Assembly: GCA_947501445.1 (NCBI GenBank)
Contig: CANMVS010000018.1
Location: 1 to 64,000, forward strand
Length of the DNA: 64,000 nt
Reading direction: 5' to 3'
Source: an uncultured Rhizobiaceae group bacterium
GTDB lineage: Bacteria; Pseudomonadota; Alphaproteobacteria; Rhizobiales; Rhizobiaceae
In this document: positions 60,737 to 64,000 of the stretch, piece after piece
Layout of the letters: the number at the start of each line of letters is the position of its first letter
How positions within the stretch are numbered: position 1 is the stretch's first letter
Notes under the pieces: model-generated
Seen by the model: only the letters and a program-made list of their open reading frames with translations
What the model was told of the DNA's origin: nothing
The model's database searches: none
Program-made: the position numbers and the translations under genes

Positions 60737-60778
60737 TATTCAGGTTTGCCGATTCTTTCAAAATCTGAATTGTCTTAA
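60737..60778 (-). repeat. Dispersed repeat, copy 11 (partial)
   Basis: A 42-bp partial copy with only the first hairpin (TTCAGGTTTGCCG...AAAATCTGAATTGTCTTAA). Its left-type end, here TTAAGACAATTC, supplies the TAA stop of the anti-sigma gene. Confidence 0.75.
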
Positions 60779-61539
60779 ATCAAGTCGGACATCTGCCTGG
60801 CGGTTTTTGACAGGAAGTCCTTGTCCGTATCGCCGATCAACAGATATTCAAAACCGTTCTTCGCCCAGGTCGCAGATTCCAGACCTTCCAGATTTTCATA
60901 TCGAATTGCCGAATTTTCTGCATCTTGCGTTTTGATGATGCACAGCGCAATCGGCTGACCAGCGTCACTCAAAAATGCCAGTTGAATCAGCGGCTGGTTC
61001 ATGAATGAAAGAACCTGCGCCCTTTTATAGTCCAGCGTCGGCACGGATTGCATGGCGCTCAGGTCCAGTGTTGTACCCAGTGTTGCAGCGACACGGGTCA
61101 GCTCGCTGGAAAGTTTCGGCTCACTTTGCTGAACTGAAGCCAATGTCTCATTGACATAGAGTGCCTGATAGGTTGCGACAAAGTCACGCCAATTGCGTTG
61201 ATCCTGCCCATGCATCATCCATTGTGATGCGCCAAAACCGATACCCAGCGCAACAATCATCCCTGCGGCCATTTGCGCGTAATTGAAACTCCGATTTGAG
61301 TTTGCAGCAGATTGCGGCAGGCGTGATGCAGCCGGGAAATTTGTTGGCTGCACCGATTGAAATGCCTTTGCGATGGCATCTTTATCCACGGATAGATGTT
61401 TTATTCGCTCGCGCAGTTTCCTGTCCGTTTTCAGGGCTTCACTGATACGCACTATTGGAGCCAATTCATTCTCGCCATCGAGATAGGCGGTCAGTTCCTC
61501 ATCGCTAAATCGTTGGTCCCGGGCAGAAGTGTCGCTCAT
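60775..61539 (-). CDS. Anti-sigma factor, membrane-bound
   Basis: A 254-residue protein. A cytoplasmic N-terminal domain of about 85 residues (FSDEELTAYLDGENELAPIVRISEALKTDRKLRERI) is followed by one membrane helix (AAGMIVALGIGFGASQW) and a periplasmic part. This is the usual form of membrane anti-sigma factors; no zinc-finger motif is present. ATG 61539 overlaps the sigma factor stop (ATGA). It releases or holds the adjacent sigma factor in response to a signal outside the cytoplasm. Confidence 0.88.
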   Translation of the reverse strand: MSDTSARDQRFSDEELTAYLDGENELAPIVRISEALKTDRKLRERIKHLSVDKDAIAKAFQSVQPTNFPAASRLPQSAANSNRSFNYAQMAAGMIVALGIGFGASQWMMHGQDQRNWRDFVATYQALYVNETLASVQQSEPKLSSELTRVAATLGTTLDLSAMQSVPTLDYKRAQVLSFMNQPLIQLAFLSDAGQPIALCIIKTQDAENSAIRYENLEGLESATWAKNGFEYLLIGDTDKDFLSKTARQMSDLI

Positions 61540-62054
61540 TTCGGCGTCCTTTCACCATCAAATTTGTCGGCCATTTTACCGCGGGCGCCCGCTAGTCTGC
61601 TCATAACCGTTCCGACCGGAATGTCGAGAATATCGGCACATTCCCTGTAGCTATAGCCCTCAACATAGGCGAGCACCACCACAGAACGCTGCGCTTCGGG
61701 CAATGCCATTACAGATAATAACACTTCACGGCCCAGAATATTCGCTTCAGGATCAAAATTTCCATCAACAAGGTCGGTTTCTTCAATTGGAACAAGACCG
61801 GCGCCGCGTCGCACCGCACTTTTGCGCAGATCATTGATCCAATGGCGCTGGGCAATGCGAAAAATCCAGCGGTCCAGATGGGTGCCTTCCTGGTATTGTT
61901 CCGCCTTTTCCAATGCCCTCAAACAGACTGCCTGTGCCAGATCATCGGCCAAATCATTCGATTTTGTCAAAACAACACAATAACGCCACAGCCTTGGATA
62001 AAGGGCATCAAGACCGTACCGCACTTTCGATGTCGAATCTTTTTTGAACCACAT
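61536..62054 (-). CDS. ECF RNA polymerase sigma factor
   Basis: A 172-residue ECF sigma factor. Region 2 is YPRLWRYCVVLTKSNDLADDLAQAVCLRALEKAEQYQEGTHLDRWIFRIAQRHWINDLRK, and region 4 is LPEAQRSVVVLAYVEGYSYRECADILDIPVGTVMSRLAGARGKM. It is coupled to the anti-sigma gene by an ATGA overlap. It diverges from the DUF4399 gene with a 73-base gap, making that gene a plausible target. Confidence 0.93.
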   Translation of the reverse strand: MWFKKDSTSKVRYGLDALYPRLWRYCVVLTKSNDLADDLAQAVCLRALEKAEQYQEGTHLDRWIFRIAQRHWINDLRKSAVRRGAGLVPIEETDLVDGNFDPEANILGREVLLSVMALPEAQRSVVVLAYVEGYSYRECADILDIPVGTVMSRLAGARGKMADKFDGERTPK

Positions 62055-62127
62055 TCGAATAAAATGCCCTGCGAAACGTTATTGATTGGCCACGACATAA
62101 AGTGTGAGCCTGTTAGAGGATATTAGA

Positions 62128-62571
62128 ATGAAAAAACTTTTGATTACATCAACACTCATTGCCCTTTTCTTTAGCCATAACGCTTTGGCCGGCGAAACGC
62201 CATCAGCGCCTGATACCAAACAATATTTTGTCAATCTGTCGGACAATGATCGGGTCAGTGGACCGGTTAAAGTGATTTTTGGCCTGTCAGGCATGGGTGT
62301 GGCACCGGCCGGTGTCGATAAACCAAATACCGGCCATCATCATATTTTGCTGGACCGTGCACCTCTGGGCCAGGGTGAAGACGGTATCGAAGAACTGGAT
62401 TACGCCCTTCTGGCTGACGAACACAATATCCACTATGGCGGCGGGCAGACGGAAACCGTATTGGATCTTCCGCCGGGAAAACACACATTGCAACTGGTTC
62501 TGGGCGATATGAACCACATACCGCACAATCCACCGATCTCCTCCGACGTCATTACAATTATTGTAGAATGA
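62128..62571 (+). CDS. DUF4399 exported protein
   Basis: A 147-residue exported protein. A signal peptide (KLLITSTLIALFFSHNALAG) precedes the DUF4399 domain: FGLSGMGVAPAGVDKPNTGHHHILLD, then GGGQTETVLDLPPGKHTLQLVLGDMNHIPHNPPISS. Its histidines (GHHH, MNHIPH) could bind a metal. Function unknown. ATG 62128 is preferred because it starts the signal peptide. It diverges from the sigma/anti-sigma pair. Confidence 0.88.
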   Translation: MKKLLITSTLIALFFSHNALAGETPSAPDTKQYFVNLSDNDRVSGPVKVIFGLSGMGVAPAGVDKPNTGHHHILLDRAPLGQGEDGIEELDYALLADEHNIHYGGGQTETVLDLPPGKHTLQLVLGDMNHIPHNPPISSDVITIIVE

Positions 62572-62659
62572 TTGACTGCCCGGCCGACGGCGCATCGCGT
62601 GGCCGGCCGGGGTGTCGCACCACCCGTATGGACACATCGAAACGATACACGTGCGGACC

Positions 62660-63541
62660 CTATCTATCCATCTGCTCCAGCTCATTGCTGATCCACTCCA
62701 AAAATATCTGGACGGATTTTCTGGTCGTGTGCGACTTTGGGTAGACCAGATAATAATTGCGCATGCCATCGACCTGCTGGTCGACAACCGATTGAATGCG
62801 ACCCTCCGCCATTTCCTGGAATATGAGTTGGCGATCCATAAGCGCGATACCAACACCGGCAATACAGGCTTCGAGTATTTGCGAGCTGTTTTGAAATTCG
62901 AGCTTTGCAGTTGGCGCTGAAAATGTATGGCCGATTTTGCCAAACCATTCGCTCCACTCGGATGGCACCTGTGAATTGTGCAGGAGTGTCGCCCCCTTAA
63001 GGGCCACAATAGTATCAATCGTCCTGGCCATTGCCGGTGCGCAAACCGGCACCAGGCTCTCGCGCAGCAGCAGATGTGCGATCATTCCGGGCCAATCACC
63101 TGCACCACGGCGTATGACAAGATCCAGGTCCTCTCGGTCAAATTCCGATTTTTGTGTGCTGGTCTGTATGGCCAGCTCCCAACCCGGATAATGCGCCTGA
63201 AAGGTATCAAGCCTGCGCATCAGCCAGCGGGTGGCAAAAAAGGGAACCGCGGAAATTCGTATCGTGTGTTCACGCATGGGTGTCGTCAGGGAATTGGTTG
63301 CCTGCACCAGAATCTGAATCCCCTGCTGCACGTTTTTGAAATAAAATTCCCCCTTTTGCGTCAGCGATACGCGCCGTTCGGATCGCAGGAATAACCTGAT
63401 GCCCAGAGTGTGTTCCAACTGCCTGATCTGATGGCTGACGGCCGATGGGCTGATGCATAATTCATCAGCAGCCCTGTTGAAGCTTAAATGCCGGGCGGCG
63501 GCTTCAAATGTGCGAAGCGTATTCAGGCTGGGAAAGGACAC
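62660..63541 (-). CDS. LysR family regulator (GcvA-like)
   Basis: A 293-residue LysR regulator. The start, LNTLRTFEAAARHLSFNRAADELCISPSAVSHQIRQLEHTLGIRLFLR, is typical of the GcvA branch, and the rest is the effector-binding domain. It diverges from the aldehyde dehydrogenase gene across a 125-base gap with a palindromic site, so it likely controls that gene. Confidence 0.92.
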   Translation of the reverse strand: MSFPSLNTLRTFEAAARHLSFNRAADELCISPSAVSHQIRQLEHTLGIRLFLRSERRVSLTQKGEFYFKNVQQGIQILVQATNSLTTPMREHTIRISAVPFFATRWLMRRLDTFQAHYPGWELAIQTSTQKSEFDREDLDLVIRRGAGDWPGMIAHLLLRESLVPVCAPAMARTIDTIVALKGATLLHNSQVPSEWSEWFGKIGHTFSAPTAKLEFQNSSQILEACIAGVGIALMDRQLIFQEMAEGRIQSVVDQQVDGMRNYYLVYPKSHTTRKSVQIFLEWISNELEQMDR

Positions 63542-63578
63542 GCTGTTTTTCCAATCGGCAGATAGATGAGTGTTTACT

Positions 63579-63590
63579 CAACTATAGTTG
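63579..63590. promoter_or_regulatory. Palindrome between LysR and aldehyde dehydrogenase
   Basis: CAACTATAGTTG is a perfect 12-base palindrome, 38 bases before the LysR start and 76 before the dehydrogenase start. Size and place suit a LysR-type operator, but no binding evidence exists. Confidence 0.45.
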
Positions 63591-63666
63591 TTCAATGGCC
63601 TTTTGTCAGCTGGCAACACAACGCATAAAATCGTTGCAGAACAGCAATATTTGGCGAGGCAAAATC

Positions 63667-64000
63667 ATGACGTTATCGGGCAAACAATTGATCAATGGAT
63701 CATGGACGGCCAGCACACATCAAAGCGGTATCGAGGCACGCAATCCCGTTGATAACAGCACACTGCCAACGCAGTTTGTTGATGCAACGCTGGAAGATGT
63801 TGCTTTGGCTGTTGATGCGGCTTCACAGGCGTTTACGCTTTATTCAGCCCTTAGTGATGCAACAAGAGCCACGTTTCTGGATGAAATAGCCCTCGAACTT
63901 GAGGGTGCTGCAGACACAATCATCTCACGATGCATGCTTGAGACCGCATTGCCCGAACAGCGACTGCGCGGTGAGCTTGGTCGCACAACCGGACAGCTGC
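63667..64000 (+). CDS. Aldehyde dehydrogenase, N-terminal part (window-truncated)
   Basis: The first 111 residues of an aldehyde dehydrogenase; the gene runs off the window. The opening SGKQLINGSWTASTHQSGIEARNPVDNSTLPTQFVDAT and the segment ETALPEQRLRGELGRTTGQL are typical of 2,5-dioxovalerate (alpha-ketoglutaric semialdehyde) dehydrogenases of sugar-acid and hydroxyproline catabolism. The catalytic cysteine lies outside the window. Start ATG 63667 has GAGG upstream. It diverges from the LysR gene. Confidence 0.82.
   Translation, partial: MTLSGKQLINGSWTASTHQSGIEARNPVDNSTLPTQFVDATLEDVALAVDAASQAFTLYSALSDATRATFLDEIALELEGAADTIISRCMLETALPEQRLRGELGRTTGQL

Noticed and set aside
1-64000. rRNA, tRNA, CRISPR array, prophage or insertion sequence
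   Set aside because: No tRNA-like cloverleaf, regularly spaced array, phage structural gene or transposase was noticed on either strand. The dispersed repeat is nonautonomous and lacks spacers.

Overview
The window reads as chromosome of an alphaproteobacterium, most likely of the order Hyphomicrobiales (Rhizobiales) and possibly marine or methylamine/betaine-using. The basis is the protein families present: a TRAP transporter set, MttB-type methyltransferase with a sarcosine/dimethylglycine-dehydrogenase-like flavoprotein, GcvA-like LysR regulators, DUF2270, DUF4345, DUF1304, DUF2189 and DUF4399 proteins. A dispersed intergenic palindromic repeat of about 103 bp, built like the RIME elements of rhizobia, supports this. 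No rRNA, tRNA, CRISPR array, prophage or transposase gene was seen. The genus is not determined.

Layout. 1-472 holds a GC-rich block bounded by a 75-bp direct repeat. 473-9.4 kb: Lrp regulator, UspA plus AGCS sodium:amino-acid symporter, SDR, histidine phosphatase, a small peptide with a double-glycine-like motif, a sterol-desaturase-family hydroxylase, and a large exported Tyr/Gly-rich protein. 9.4-16.1 kb: a sugar-acid locus (gntR-dctPQM-idnD diverging from uxuA). 16.1-21.1 kb: betaine/methylamine locus (mttB-like and FAD/GcvT protein, divergent LysR). 21.1-27.4 kb: GFA protein and a liv branched-chain-type ABC transporter with a coupled alpha/beta hydrolase. 27.5-29.8 kb: a coupled PAS-LuxR, ROK kinase, CutC operon. 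30-33.6 kb: S41-like exported protein, DUF4345, AraC, DUF1304. 33.8-38.8 kb: YkuD, DUF411, a small exported Cys/His protein, CueR, a Met-rich 44-residue membrane protein and a CopA ATPase, with two CueR-type promoters of 19-bp spacing. 39.1-41.1 kb: MATE and cytochrome b561.

41.1-47.7 kb is the most unusual operon: a cation:proton antiporter, a glutamate-synthase-like FMN protein with a frameshifted N-terminal Rieske domain, a Rieske-ThDP fusion enzyme, an unknown protein, and a TrkA_C-type membrane protein broken by one repeat copy. It diverges from an ECF sigma/anti-sigma pair. 49-60.7 kb: DUF2270, LysR behind two strong hairpins, a haem-motif (CxxCH) DUF3365-HAMP protein coupled to an MscS channel, DUF2189, a helical-repeat exported protein, a class III nucleotide cyclase, an outer-membrane barrel, a PrpF-family isomerase and a small membrane protein. 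60.7-64 kb: a second ECF/anti-sigma pair, DUF4399, LysR, and the start of a ketoglutarate-semialdehyde-type dehydrogenase cut by the window end.

The 103-bp repeat occurs in at least eleven full or partial copies, tends to abut gene 3' ends, and often supplies the stop codon through its terminal TAG. All functional calls rest on reading motifs and family resemblance by eye; no database search was run.
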